DNA of 64,000 nucleotides from contig DATHXC010000004.1 of assembly GCA_035459965.1 (NCBI GenBank), forward strand, positions 310,001-374,000. Direction: 5' to 3'. This stretch comes from DATHXC01 sp035459965. Lineage in GTDB: Bacteria; Pseudomonadota; Gammaproteobacteria; Burkholderiales; Methylophilaceae. The position numbers were made by a program, and so were the translations under genes. Every line of letters starts with the position of its first letter. The first letter of the stretch is position 1. The notes below the pieces were generated by a model. That model made no database searches, was not told where the DNA came from, and worked only from the letters and a program-made list of their open reading frames with translations. Of the stretch, positions 1 through 7,167 are shown in pieces.

Positions 1-106
1 GCCTTGCCTGGGCGACTGGCATGGAATTTGGATCATAGTCATCCTGGCCGCTTGCAGCCTGGTTTTGTGCTGACTGAACTAATTCGGATAAGGATTTTTT
101 TTGCAT
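1..106 (-). CDS. moeA: Molybdopterin molybdenumtransferase MoeA, N-terminal fragment (gene runs off the left edge)
   Basis: Thirty-five codons are visible on the minus strand from an ATG at 106. The peptide begins MQKKSLSELVQ and reaches the segment DYDPNSMPVAQAR, which resembles the region at the start of MoeA just before the first folded domain. MoeA inserts molybdate into adenylylated molybdopterin in the last step of cofactor synthesis. It follows mobB by 12 bases, so it is the last visible gene of a moaA-mobA-mobB-moeA transcript. Most of the protein lies outside the window, so the call rests on this short match plus the context. Confidence 0.75.
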   Translation of the reverse strand, partial: MQKKSLSELVQSAQNQAASGQDDYDPNSMPVAQAR

Positions 107-118
107 GGTAGTGATGGC

Positions 119-670
119 TCAGTGTTCGGTTTTTAACCATTGCATGATGAATCGTGCAATGGCAGGAATGTCGTTCAAGTCTATCTGAGGTTGGTTGCAA
201 TTCAGCTTGCTGTCAGTGGCTATCGCAATAATCGTATGGTCATCATGGGCCAGCAATGGCGTATTGGTCTCTGCGCGGTAGACCTCAATTTTGCTGATGG
301 CTGCGTTTCTGAAGCCCTCAACTACAATCAGGTCAGCAAGCGCATGATCCATCTCTGCCAGTAATTGTTCGAGGCTAGGTTCCTGCTCGGCATGATCAGT
401 GCGGCTTAGCTCAGTCATCAGTGCCCAGCGTGCACTGGAGCCTACCATCATTTGCACAGCACCTGCTTCACGCAATCGATAGCTATCCTTGCCCGGGTGG
501 TCTATATCAAACTTGTGGTGGGCATGCTTGATGACGGAAATGCGTAAGCCCAGTTGGATCAGTTCTGGAATCAGGCTGGTGAGCAGTGTGGTCTTGCCGC
601 TGCCGCTGCCATAAGCACAAAAGCCTAGTAGCGGGGCCTGTTTTGAGGGTATGACAGTATTTTTGCTCAT
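119..670 (-). CDS. mobB: Molybdopterin-guanine dinucleotide biosynthesis adaptor MobB
   Basis: 183-residue P-loop protein. The Walker A motif GSGSGKTT is at residues 21-28, followed by the MobB-type segment HHKFDIDHPGKDSYRLREAG (about 53-72), and VVEGF appears around residue 118. MobB binds GTP and assists MobA in converting molybdopterin to the guanine dinucleotide form used by DMSO-reductase-family enzymes, but is usually not essential. Length is normal for a stand-alone MobB; in some bacteria it is fused to MoeA or MobA, but here the genes are separate. It lies 11 bases downstream of mobA and 12 bases upstream of moeA on the same strand, a tight cofactor operon. Confidence 0.92.
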   Translation of the reverse strand: MSKNTVIPSKQAPLLGFCAYGSGSGKTTLLTSLIPELIQLGLRISVIKHAHHKFDIDHPGKDSYRLREAGAVQMMVGSSARWALMTELSRTDHAEQEPSLEQLLAEMDHALADLIVVEGFRNAAISKIEVYRAETNTPLLAHDDHTIIAIATDSKLNCNQPQIDLNDIPAIARFIMQWLKTEH

Positions 671-681
671 GACGGTTTGAT

Positions 682-1260
682 CTAGGCGCTATGCTCTAGT
701 TGCGATAGCTGTTGTGCGGTGTTGATATTGCTAAAGGCCATTGGATTATCATCAAATGCGACCTCAACCATACTCAGCGATTGTTGCCATGTATCCATTT
801 TGCGTTCGCCACTGAGCAGATAGCTTTCCAGGCTGGCCAGAAGCGTAGTGCGACACAGGCAAAATACCGGATGCAGCTGCGCGCCTGTCCTGGCGACTGA
901 GATATCTGCATCCTGCTCGATCAGGCTTTGCATGAGCCTCGAAGCCAGGTCTGTGGGCAGTAGCGGTGAGTCGCACGGAACGGTAAGCACAAAGGGTGTG
1001 CTCGCTGATTTTATGGCAGTATGTAGGCCCGCCAATGGCCCGGAAAATCCGCTGATGGTGTCTGGTATGACAGGATAGCCAAAAGCCTGATAACGCTCGA
1101 TTTCACGATTGGCGTTGATGAGCAGTTCGCTGACTTGTGGTTGCAGGAGTTCAATCACATGCGCCACCATGGGCTTGCCCAGGAAGTTTATTAGGCCTTT
1201 GTCTGTTCCACCCATGCGACGGCTTAAGCCGCCAGCCAGTATCACGCCTGTTATCTGCAT
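682..1260 (-). CDS. mobA: Molybdenum cofactor guanylyltransferase MobA
   Basis: 192-residue nucleotidyltransferase. The N-terminal signature LAGGLSRRMGGTDK (residues 8-21) supplies the GTP-binding loop and the lysine, and CDSPL (96-100) carries the metal-binding aspartate typical of the family. MobA transfers GMP from GTP to Mo-molybdopterin, giving the bis-MGD precursor. Its presence implies that the organism makes a DMSO-reductase-family enzyme such as a nitrate reductase or formate dehydrogenase, although none is encoded here. It sits 13 bases after moaA and 11 bases before mobB. The length matches the usual 190-200 residues. Confidence 0.95.
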   Translation of the reverse strand: MQITGVILAGGLSRRMGGTDKGLINFLGKPMVAHVIELLQPQVSELLINANREIERYQAFGYPVIPDTISGFSGPLAGLHTAIKSASTPFVLTVPCDSPLLPTDLASRLMQSLIEQDADISVARTGAQLHPVFCLCRTTLLASLESYLLSGERKMDTWQQSLSMVEVAFDDNPMAFSNINTAQQLSQLEHSA

Positions 1261-1273
1261 GATGCCAGCAATA

Positions 1274-2296
1274 TCAGCCGCCCGTGTGCGACATAAAGCG
1301 TATCACTGCAGGTGCGGCGCGCTTAAGGTCGAAGTCGTGGCCTTTGGGTTTGATCTGCATACTGCCGATAATGGCTTCTATCAAGGGTTCGTCATCATCA
1401 GGGTAATTTCGCAGTAAAGGCATCAGGTCGACTTTATCTTCCTGTCCCAGACACAGGTAAAGCTCGCCCTTGCAGGTGATACGTACGCGATTGCATGACT
1501 CGCAGAAGTTGTGGCTGTGCGGCGAAATAAAGCCGATTTTGCTATTGGTGTGCGGAACGCGCCAATAGCGCGCTGGCCCGCCTGTGGTCTCGGTACTGCT
1601 GATCAGCTCGTAACGGCTTTGCAGTAACTTTAAGGTCGCCTCATTGCTCACATAGGTCGAGTCACGGGTGTGGTCGACATCGCCCAGTGGCATTTCCTCA
1701 ATAAACGAAATATCGATGCCCTGCTCAATCGCAAACGCAGTGAGTGATAGAGCCTCATCGTCGTTGATGCCGCGCATGAGCACCGTGTTGAGCTTGATGT
1801 TTTCAAAGCCTGCCTGCTTGGCAGCAGCAATGCCGCGTAATACTTTATCCAACTCGCCCACACGGGTGATTTTGCGGAAACGTTCAGTATCCAGACTGTC
1901 CAGGCTGATATTGATGCGGCGTACGCCAGCATTCTTTAAGGCTTGCGCCTGGTGTTCCAGCTGCGAGCCGTTGGTGGTGGTCACCAGTTCACGCAGGCCC
2001 GGTAACTGGCCAATCTCCTCGAATAGCCAAAGCGCATTCTTGCGTACCAGCGGCTCGCCACCGGTGATGCGGACTTTGCTCACGCCCAGTGACACAAAGG
2101 CTTTAACCAGACGCGCGCATTCTTCGAGTGACAATACCTCATCGCGCGGTAAAAATGACATATCCTCGGACATGCAGTACACACAGCGGAAATCGCAGCG
2201 ATCCGTGATCGACAGGCGAATATAGTCCACCTTGCGGCCAAAGCCGTCAATCAAGGTCGTGGGAAATGCTGTAGGAGAAATGCTGTTTATTTGCAT
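1274..2296 (-). CDS. moaA: GTP 3',8-cyclase MoaA (radical SAM)
   Basis: 340 residues. The radical-SAM cluster motif CDFRCVYC places its cysteines at 34, 38 and 41. The second, C-terminal 4Fe-4S cluster is seen as CESC with a third cysteine 14 residues further on (ELYLC). The protein ends in Gly-Gly, the conserved MoaA tail needed for activation of the SAM step. MoaA starts molybdopterin synthesis by rearranging GTP; MoaC, which completes this step, is not in the window. As first gene of the leftward operon it shares a 192-base divergent intergenic region with the ModE-like regulator, which would allow molybdate-dependent control. Confidence 0.96.
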   Translation of the reverse strand: MQINSISPTAFPTTLIDGFGRKVDYIRLSITDRCDFRCVYCMSEDMSFLPRDEVLSLEECARLVKAFVSLGVSKVRITGGEPLVRKNALWLFEEIGQLPGLRELVTTTNGSQLEHQAQALKNAGVRRINISLDSLDTERFRKITRVGELDKVLRGIAAAKQAGFENIKLNTVLMRGINDDEALSLTAFAIEQGIDISFIEEMPLGDVDHTRDSTYVSNEATLKLLQSRYELISSTETTGGPARYWRVPHTNSKIGFISPHSHNFCESCNRVRITCKGELYLCLGQEDKVDLMPLLRNYPDDDEPLIEAIIGSMQIKPKGHDFDLKRAAPAVIRFMSHTGG

Positions 2297-2488
2297 GATT
2301 TCGGTATCATAACGCCAGTCCAGTTATCAGGCTAAATGCCACAAGGTAAAAAGGCTGGAAGGTTGGTAATTCTAAGACTTTCATAGTCACTATACAATCC
2401 TGTATTGTGCGAATGTATCAATCACTTTGTTATAGTGGTTTGATGCTGGCGTGCGGATAAGGTTTAAAACTTTTATAAAGTTAAATTA
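2297..2488. promoter_or_regulatory. Divergent intergenic region between moaA and the ModE-like gene
   Basis: 192 bases separating the two starts. An inverted repeat ACAAT-N5-ATTGT lies at 2394-2408, overlapping TATACAAT/TATAGT-like hexamers on both strands, so it could be a regulator site over back-to-back promoters. No confident -35/-10 pair was assigned, and I saw no recognisable molybdenum-cofactor riboswitch fold in the moaA leader. The position suggests shared control of cofactor synthesis and molybdate transport; this is inference. Confidence 0.35.
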
Positions 2489-2836
2489 ATGGCCGAAATG
2501 ATCAAAATTCGTATTGCCAATGGAGGGCTAACTGCGATTGGACCGGGCAAGGCTGATCTGCTCGATGCCATACACAAATCCGGCTCTATATCTGCAGCCG
2601 CACGGGCTATGGGTATGTCATACCGCCGTGCCTGGGAGCTGGTAGATGCCATGAATCGTTGTTTTCAGCAGCCATTGGTCATCACTTCGCCTGGTGGCGT
2701 GCATGGTGGCGGGGCACAAGTGACGGAGTACGGATTCCATATTCTTAGATGTTACCGTGATTTGATTAGTAAGGCGCATGCAACTGCAGCCTTTGAGATC
2801 AGCGAAATCTCCTCGCAGTTCAAGCCGCAAGACTAG
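2489..2836 (+). CDS. ModE-like molybdate-dependent regulator, DNA-binding domain only
   Basis: 115 residues containing just the winged helix-turn-helix of the LysR/ModE type (about residues 20-95, with SISAAARAMGMSYRRAWELV as the recognition segment and a Gly-rich wing SPGGVHGGGAQ). Full ModE proteins (about 260 residues) carry two Mop/TOBE molybdate-binding domains after the HTH; these are absent. Such short ModE homologues occur in many proteobacteria. In E. coli, ModE with molybdate represses modABC and activates moa. Here it is flanked by moaA on one side and the porin-modABC genes on the other, so a role in this locus is very likely, but how it would sense molybdate without the Mop domains is not evident. 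Confidence 0.85.
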   Translation: MAEMIKIRIANGGLTAIGPGKADLLDAIHKSGSISAAARAMGMSYRRAWELVDAMNRCFQQPLVITSPGGVHGGGAQVTEYGFHILRCYRDLISKAHATAAFEISEISSQFKPQD

Positions 2837-2886
2837 TTCCTTAGTGGCCTCAATATAAATGCATTAACTTCACAATTTTTCCGTCA

Positions 2887-2940
2887 TTCGCTATTCCCAT
2901 TTAAATATAACGTTAATTATGATTAAATGGGAATAGCGAA
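2887..2940. promoter_or_regulatory. Long perfect inverted repeat, probable ModE operator before the porin-modABC genes
   Basis: Left arm TTCGCTATTCCCATTTAA at 2887-2904 is matched base for base by its reverse complement at 2923-2940, with an 18-base spacer. The spacer holds the perfect 8-base palindrome TAACGTTA (2908-2915), the same core I recall from the E. coli ModE operator. It lies 50 bases after the modE-like gene and about 65 bases before the porin start. There is no T-run after the right arm, which argues against a simple terminator, although a hairpin in RNA is possible. Confidence 0.55.
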
Positions 2941-3005
2941 AATAGTTCGCAAATCAGGTCAGACGGTGAATTGAGATAAAGCTAAACATGGATAGGGGCG
3001 TCGGG

Positions 3006-4508
3006 ATGAAAAGTAATCACAAAGTTTCTTTAATAGGGCTGCTGGTAAGCGCTCTGCTATTGCCTCAGGGGGCATCTGCCGATGAAGGCGATGCAGCTGC
3101 GCGTATCAAGCAGCTGGAACAAATGACGCAGCAATTACAGGCGCAACGCGCTGAGCAGGATAAGCAAATCGAGTTGCTGACCAAGGAGTTGGTGGGTGTA
3201 GAAAACCAGATCAGCCAATCCAAGATCGTAAAAAGTGAAGAAAAAGGTAAAAGCCAGGGCAGCCCGGTTTATGGCGCTTTCAAGGATGGGTTGGTATTTG
3301 ACGATGGCACTGGCAAATGGAAGTTGCAGATCAATGGGCGTATTCAGGCCGACTACAAAAGCTATGAGCCGGATGAGTGGAGGAACGACACATTCAGTAT
3401 CCGTCGTGCCCGCTTTGGTGGCACATTTTCTTTCCTGAAGGATTTTGCGGTACGTGTAGAAGGCGAATACGCAAATGACAACACTGGCGCGCGCGGCACT
3501 ACAGCATTAACTTACGGGTACCTGGATTACACACGCTGGGCAGCAGCTAAAATCCGCGTCGGCCAATTCAAACCATTCTTCGGCCTGGAGCGCCCGCAGA
3601 GTACCAACTTTACCGACTTCACCGAGCTATCATTGGCAACCAGCAACGGAGCGATTTTTAACTCAACCTATGACCGTGGCATCATGGTATTCGGCGATCC
3701 CCTGACTTGGCTTAATTACAACGCTTATGTGGTCAATGGTACTGGCCAGAATAATGATGATGTGCGTGACAGCAAAGACGTTGGCGGACGTATCAATGCC
3801 AACTTTGCTGCATTGGGTGATATCAAGAATGCAGTTATCCATGTTGGCGCGTCTGCCAGTGACGGCAGCATTGGTTTCTCAACTTCAACCGGTAACAGCA
3901 TTGCACAAAGTACAGAGAGCAATGGTAATCAGTTCTTCAGTGTTGCCAATATCAGTTCTACTACAGCCGGTACCACAACTACAGCATCCAGGTTTACATC
4001 AGACCGCAGTCGCCTCGGCTTGGAAACTGCATTGGCATATGGCCCTTTGAAATTCCAGGCAGAATATATCAAGGCTAACTTTGAAGGCAGGCGTGGCCCG
4101 GTAACAGTGACTGCCTTCGATAATGACATTAAAGCTTGGTACGCCGACTTGAACTGGATGGTAACTGGCGAAGCTTATTCTGAAGCTTACAAGAGCGGAG
4201 TGTTTGGCCGTATCAAGCCTAAGAATAATTTTGATGATAAGGATGGCTGGGGTGCATTTGAGCTAGGCTTGCGCTACAGCAAGTTTGACGCTTCCGACTT
4301 CAAATCCATTTTGCCGGCAGCCACTGCAACTACCGCCTTTACTAGCGAAGCTGATTCCTTGACTGCCGGTGCCAAGTGGATACTCAACCCAAATGCACGC
4401 ATATTGCTCAACTATATTCGCACGCGTTTTGATAATGATATTCGCATCAATAGCAAACTGGATGATATAGAAAAAGCGGTTGTCGTCCGTGCACAGTACG
4501 ATTTCTAA
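3006..4508 (+). CDS. Outer-membrane porin of the phosphate-selective OprO/OprP family
   Basis: The ATG at 3006 is preferred over the one at 2988 because it starts a clean signal peptide (MKSNHKVSLIGLLVSALLLP, cleaved near ASADEG) and GGGGCG/GGG lies just upstream. The mature protein of about 475 residues begins with a short coiled coil of heptad-like Q/L/E residues, then an aromatic, Gly/Asp-rich beta-barrel with the OprO/P-type stretch LQINGRIQADYKSYEPDEW, and ends in the Tyr-Asp-Phe typical of outer-membrane proteins. Members of this family carry anions such as phosphate. Placed between the ModE-like gene and modABC, 41 bases ahead of modA, it is a candidate outer-membrane entry for molybdate. 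Substrate is inferred from context only. Confidence 0.85.
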   Translation: MKSNHKVSLIGLLVSALLLPQGASADEGDAAARIKQLEQMTQQLQAQRAEQDKQIELLTKELVGVENQISQSKIVKSEEKGKSQGSPVYGAFKDGLVFDDGTGKWKLQINGRIQADYKSYEPDEWRNDTFSIRRARFGGTFSFLKDFAVRVEGEYANDNTGARGTTALTYGYLDYTRWAAAKIRVGQFKPFFGLERPQSTNFTDFTELSLATSNGAIFNSTYDRGIMVFGDPLTWLNYNAYVVNGTGQNNDDVRDSKDVGGRINANFAALGDIKNAVIHVGASASDGSIGFSTSTGNSIAQSTESNGNQFFSVANISSTTAGTTTTASRFTSDRSRLGLETALAYGPLKFQAEYIKANFEGRRGPVTVTAFDNDIKAWYADLNWMVTGEAYSEAYKSGVFGRIKPKNNFDDKDGWGAFELGLRYSKFDASDFKSILPAATATTAFTSEADSLTAGAKWILNPNARILLNYIRTRFDNDIRINSKLDDIEKAVVVRAQYDF

Positions 4509-4549
4509 TCTCACAAAATTTGAAAATTAATGATCTAAGGAACACAACA

Positions 4550-5317
4550 ATGAACAAAATAATAGTGAAATGCTTGAGTAGCCTGCTGTTAGTGGTGGTG
4601 GCAACATTTGCTGATGCCGAAGAGAAGGTGACGGTATTCGCTGCAGCCAGCCTGACGAATGCCCTGGGTGAAATCAGCGCGCAGTATGAGAAAGCGAATC
4701 CGGTGAAAGTTGTACATTCTTTTGCTTCCTCATCCACGCTGGCTAAGCAGATTGAGGCAGGTGCTCCTGCGGACATCTTTATATCTGCCGATGCCAAGTG
4801 GATGAATTACCTGCAGGATAAAAAGCTGATCGACACTCCATCGCGTAAAGACCTGCTGGGCAATAAACTGGTGTTGATTGTACCTAAGGGAAAATCCTTT
4901 AATGTGCAGTTCGATAAGTCATTTGATTTCGCCAAGGCGTTTGATGGCCGTTTGTGTACAGGGGATGTAGATTCAGTGCCGGCCGGCATCTATGCCAAGC
5001 AGTCGCTGACCTACCTGAATTGGTGGGATGGCATCAAGACGCGCATCGTGGGTGCGCAGGATGTACGCGGTGCACTGGCGTTTGTGGAGCGTGGTGAATG
5101 TGGCGTTGGCATTGTCTATGAGACAGATGCCAAGGTTTCCAGTAAAGTGGACATCATTGGCATTTTTCCTGAAGCCAGTCATTTGCCTATCATTTATCCG
5201 ATAGCATTCGTGGCGAATGCAAAAAATATAAACAAGGAGTATTTCAACTATCTGCAAGGGCCTGAAGGCCTGGCTATTTTTACCAAGTATGGTTTCAGCA
5301 TTATTGGTAAACAGTAG
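4550..5317 (+). CDS. modA: Molybdate ABC transporter periplasmic binding protein ModA
   Basis: 255 residues from ATG 4550, chosen because TAAGG sits nine bases upstream and the reading begins directly with a signal peptide (MNKIIVKCLSSLLLVVVATF, cleaved near ADAEEK). An upstream TTG at 4520 would add ten residues and spoil the signal. The mature part starts TVFAAASLTNALGEI, the ModA segment whose serine helps bind the oxyanion, and contains FASSSTLAKQIEAGAPADIF, the second conserved binding region. It captures molybdate or tungstate in the periplasm and delivers it to ModB. It follows the porin by 41 bases and precedes modB by 22. Confidence 0.95.
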   Translation: MNKIIVKCLSSLLLVVVATFADAEEKVTVFAAASLTNALGEISAQYEKANPVKVVHSFASSSTLAKQIEAGAPADIFISADAKWMNYLQDKKLIDTPSRKDLLGNKLVLIVPKGKSFNVQFDKSFDFAKAFDGRLCTGDVDSVPAGIYAKQSLTYLNWWDGIKTRIVGAQDVRGALAFVERGECGVGIVYETDAKVSSKVDIIGIFPEASHLPIIYPIAFVANAKNINKEYFNYLQGPEGLAIFTKYGFSIIGKQ

Positions 5318-5339
5318 CAGATGATTGATTTTGTAGCCG

Positions 5340-6059
5340 GTGATTAACTCTCTATTCGATTTTAGTGCCGCTGAGATAGCGGCACTTATTTTGTCTACCA
5401 AAGTAGCCATCTATTGCACTTTGGCTATATCTATTCCCGGCATTGCTGTAGCCTGGCTGCTCGCCCGTAAATCATTTTTCGGTAAATCCCTGCTCGATAG
5501 TGTGGTGCATTTACCTTTGGTATTGCCCCCAGTCGTTCCTGGCTTTCTATTGTTGTTGTTGCTCGGCAATCATGGCTGGATAGGCAACTGGCTATATCGG
5601 GTATTTGGCATCACGATTGCGTTTACCTGGGTGGGTGCGGTGATAGCATCTGCCGTGATGGCTTTCCCACTGATGGTACGTTCAGCACGGTTGGCGATCA
5701 GCCAGGTGGATATTGGACTGGAAGCAGCAGCCCAGTCCTTGGGTGCACATCCGGTCCGCGTATTCTTTACCGTGACTTTGCCTCTTGCCATGCCCGGTAT
5801 CCTCACCGGGCTTATCCTGGCATTCAGCCGCAGCCTTGGTGAGTTTGGCGCAACGATTACCTTTGTAGGTAATATAGAAGGGGAAACGCGTACCTTGCCA
5901 CTGGCCATTTATAGCTATACGCAAATCCCGAATGGGGATTTACCTGCCATGCGCCTCGTTGTCTTGAGCATGCTGATTGCGCTGGCGGCACTAATGGTGA
6001 GTGATGTGCTGGAACGTAGAGCCAGCAAGCATATAGGCCGGGGTCTACGCCATGATTGA
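5340..6059 (+). CDS. modB: Molybdate ABC transporter permease ModB
   Basis: 239 residues with five to six hydrophobic helices. The EAA-type loop that docks on the ATPase is at AAQSLGAHPVRVFFTVTLPL, followed by the ModB-specific LGEFGATITFVGNI and a conserved Pro-Leu-Ala-Ile-Tyr stretch. A GTG at 5340 is the first possible start because an in-frame stop lies two codons upstream; no strong ribosome site is seen, so translation may be coupled to modA. It forms the inner-membrane channel of the molybdate importer. Its 3' end overlaps modC by eight bases. Confidence 0.95.
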   Translation: MINSLFDFSAAEIAALILSTKVAIYCTLAISIPGIAVAWLLARKSFFGKSLLDSVVHLPLVLPPVVPGFLLLLLLGNHGWIGNWLYRVFGITIAFTWVGAVIASAVMAFPLMVRSARLAISQVDIGLEAAAQSLGAHPVRVFFTVTLPLAMPGILTGLILAFSRSLGEFGATITFVGNIEGETRTLPLAIYSYTQIPNGDLPAMRLVVLSMLIALAALMVSDVLERRASKHIGRGLRHD

Positions 6060-7167
6060 GATGGATTTGCAGCGCACCCGCGGCGCCTTTAATCTTAGGG
6101 CAAAATGCACGCTGGATGAGCCTGTTATTGGTTTATTCGGCCCTTCTGGCGCCGGGAAAAGCAGCCTGCTCGGCATGATCGCGGGCCTGATCAAACCTGA
6201 TAGTGGTCGATTGGTTCTGGATGGGCGCTGCCTGTTTGATAGCAATGCAGGCACTAATGTGCCCTTGCATCAGCGTCATATTGGCGTGGTGTTCCAGGAC
6301 AGTCGGCTTTTCCCACACCTGACAGTACATGCTAACCTTAATTACGGCTTCAATTTATTAGCTGCTGAGGAAAGGCGTTTTGGATTTAAACAGATCGTGG
6401 ATTTACTGGAGATAGGTCATCTACTGCAACAGAAGCCATACCAGCTCTCCGGGGGAGAAAAGCAGCGTGTAGCGCTGGGGCGTGCATTGCTGACATCGCC
6501 AAAATTGCTATTGCTGGATGAGCCTTTGGCATCGTTGGATACTCGCCTGAAAAACCAGATATTGCCATTCCTGCTGAGAGTAAAAGAACAGATTCAAATC
6601 CCCATGATTTACGTCAGTCATAGCATTGATGAGGTGTTATATCTCACTACCCAGATGGCGATGCTGGATAAAGGCGAGATGCTGGGGGTCGGGTCGTTTC
6701 ATGAAGTGATTAAAGACCAGCGTGTGATGGCGCTCGCGCAATCGCTCGGCATCGAAAATGTGATGCATCTGCATGTGCTTGAGCATCACAACGACTATGG
6801 CTATTCGCTGGCTGGTTTGGCAGTGGATGCCAATAATCTTTCAGCCTCACAGCAGCAGTTATTCTTGCCGCTGATCAATGCGCCTGTGGGGGCGGCGGTA
6901 TCGGTATCCATTGCTGCTGCCAATATAGCCCTGTCACGAGAACGCCTATCCGGCGTTACCATTCAGAATCAGCTATCCGGCGCAGTGATAGACATGCATC
7001 AAGTTGATAGCCGAGTGCTAGTCTCGATAGATATAGGAAGTACGCAGGCGCCATTGATCGCAGAAATCACTGCCAAAGCAGTGCATGAGATGAAGATTGA
7101 AGTAGGTAATCAGCTATATTGCCTGATGAAGACGCAGAGTATCAGGCCGCTAATCACTGCAAGCTAG
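6052..7167 (+). CDS. modC: Molybdate ABC transporter ATP-binding protein ModC
   Basis: 371 residues. Walker A GPSGAGKSS is at 30-38, the ABC signature LSGGE at 132-136, and Walker B LLLLDEP with catalytic Glu 157 follows directly. After about residue 230 comes a C-terminal extension ending in a single TOBE/Mop domain (about 300-370), the molybdate-binding regulatory domain that distinguishes ModC from other importer ATPases. Because the ModE-like protein of this locus lacks such domains, this is the only Mop domain in the window. The gene overlaps modB by eight bases and its end overlaps the convergent glycosyltransferase gene by four, leaving no space for a conventional terminator. Confidence 0.96.
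   Translation: MIEMDLQRTRGAFNLRAKCTLDEPVIGLFGPSGAGKSSLLGMIAGLIKPDSGRLVLDGRCLFDSNAGTNVPLHQRHIGVVFQDSRLFPHLTVHANLNYGFNLLAAEERRFGFKQIVDLLEIGHLLQQKPYQLSGGEKQRVALGRALLTSPKLLLLDEPLASLDTRLKNQILPFLLRVKEQIQIPMIYVSHSIDEVLYLTTQMAMLDKGEMLGVGSFHEVIKDQRVMALAQSLGIENVMHLHVLEHHNDYGYSLAGLAVDANNLSASQQQLFLPLINAPVGAAVSVSIAAANIALSRERLSGVTIQNQLSGAVIDMHQVDSRVLVSIDIGSTQAPLIAEITAKAVHEMKIEVGNQLYCLMKTQSIRPLITAS

Noticed and set aside
2297..2488. Molybdenum cofactor riboswitch in the moaA leader
   Set aside because: No matching multi-helix consensus was recognised; control by the ModE-like protein is the simpler reading.
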